Assembly: GCA_023228125.1 (NCBI GenBank)
Contig: JALOBT010000075.1
Location: 1 to 6,267 of the forward strand
Length of the DNA: 6,267 bases
Origin: Candidatus Cloacimonadota bacterium
GTDB lineage: Bacteria; Cloacimonadota; Cloacimonadia; Cloacimonadales; Cloacimonadaceae
Direction of reading: 5' to 3'
Positions 5,943-6,267 of the stretch are shown here, in pieces. The notes beneath the pieces are model-generated. The model saw only the letters and a list, made by a program, of their open reading frames with translations. It searched no databases and was not told where the DNA came from. Position numbers and translations under genes: made by a program. Position 1 is the stretch's first letter; every line of letters begins with the position of its first letter.

Positions 5943-6267
5943 GTTTGCCCAGAATGCTTTCTGCGCCGATGGACTGAAAGAAGTCCTGACGCCTAATCAG
6001 CGGGAAGTCAACATGAGATCAAGGGCGTTGCGTTTGGCGGCAAGGTCTGAAGTAAGAAGCAGTGAGAATATGGAACATAGCGCAAGTAAACTGACGTTGG
6101 TCGGTAGAGTGGGCAACCTTTCAATATGTGGGAAAGCCCCAAAGCTGAATAACTCTACAGATTATGACAGATGGGTTCATATTCAGGCAGGAAAGCTTAA
6201 CTGGGGAAGCCTGTTGTTGTCTGCCTTGGCAGTAAGATCGATCAAGCTGAGAGGCAAGTGAGATTTA
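5943..6267 (+). mobile_element. Probable group II intron, 5' part (domain I), cut by window end
   Basis: GTTTGCCCAG at 5943 approximates the GUGYG 5' end of bacterial group II introns. After it come a hairpin GGACT-GAAAGA-AGTCC (5971-5986) and AAGGGCGTTGCGTTTGGCGG (6020-6039). Then come CAAGGTCTGAAGTAAG (6041-6056), GGAACATAG (6072-6080) and CTTAACTGGGGAAGCCTG (6198-6215). The order and wording recall domain I of ORF-containing introns (for example ACGCAAGGGTGTCCGTGGCG, ATCTGAAGGAAG, CCGGGGAGGTCTG), compared from memory without alignment. In such introns the reverse transcriptase/maturase gene follows a few hundred bases on and the catalytic domain V is near the 3' end; both would be beyond 6267. 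The 106-residue frame over this region looks like a shadow of structured RNA. The 5' boundary is uncertain by tens of bases. Confidence 0.5.

Noticed and set aside
5941..6261. 106-residue open frame at the right end
   Set aside because: No initiation signal or recognisable domain is seen. The nucleotide sequence is better explained as structured intron RNA.

Overview
The window looks like bacterial chromosome of roughly even GC. It has one solid three-gene block in the middle and a repeat-rich, largely non-coding stretch on each side. Protein N-termini with Gram-negative style signal peptides, a lipoprotein serpin and the intergenic repeats would fit an uncultured anaerobe such as Cloacimonadota. 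That assignment is an impression from memory, not something the sequence proves.

Left flank (1-1145). No intact gene of known function is visible here. Two plausible gene starts with Shine-Dalgarno sequences (ATG at 187 and ATG at 724) each run into copies of an 11-mer, TTGGAGTTCAA or TTGGACTTCAA, and then lose coherent protein sequence. The 11-mers are organised: twice they form the arms of a 66-67 nt hairpin unit (32-97 and 320-386). The inner stems of the two units differ in sequence, yet each is fully self-complementary. The same flank holds a near-perfect 73 nt palindrome (640-712), short CGTTA-type tandem repeats (482-593) and a duplicated 60 nt block (809-867 and 903-964).

Centre (1146-5566). 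Three genes lie in the same direction with 38 and 39 nt gaps, probably one transcript: comM (a YifB-type AAA+ protein of the Mg-chelatase-like family), a lipoprotein serpin with an inhibitory-type hinge, and dacB (a penicillin-binding protein 4-type D-Ala-D-Ala carboxypeptidase/endopeptidase of family S13). The last two are exported, so the block pairs a protease inhibitor and a cell-wall hydrolase in the envelope with a cytoplasmic DNA-processing ATPase. No direct functional link is established.

Right flank (5567-6267). A weak hairpin follows dacB, then a stretch with a 14-mer direct repeat and AT-rich sequence. From about 5943 to the window end the sequence resembles the 5' part (domain I) of a group II intron on the + strand. 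Its reverse transcriptase and catalytic domain V would lie outside the window.

The main candidate for something undescribed is the family of covarying hairpin units in the left flank.
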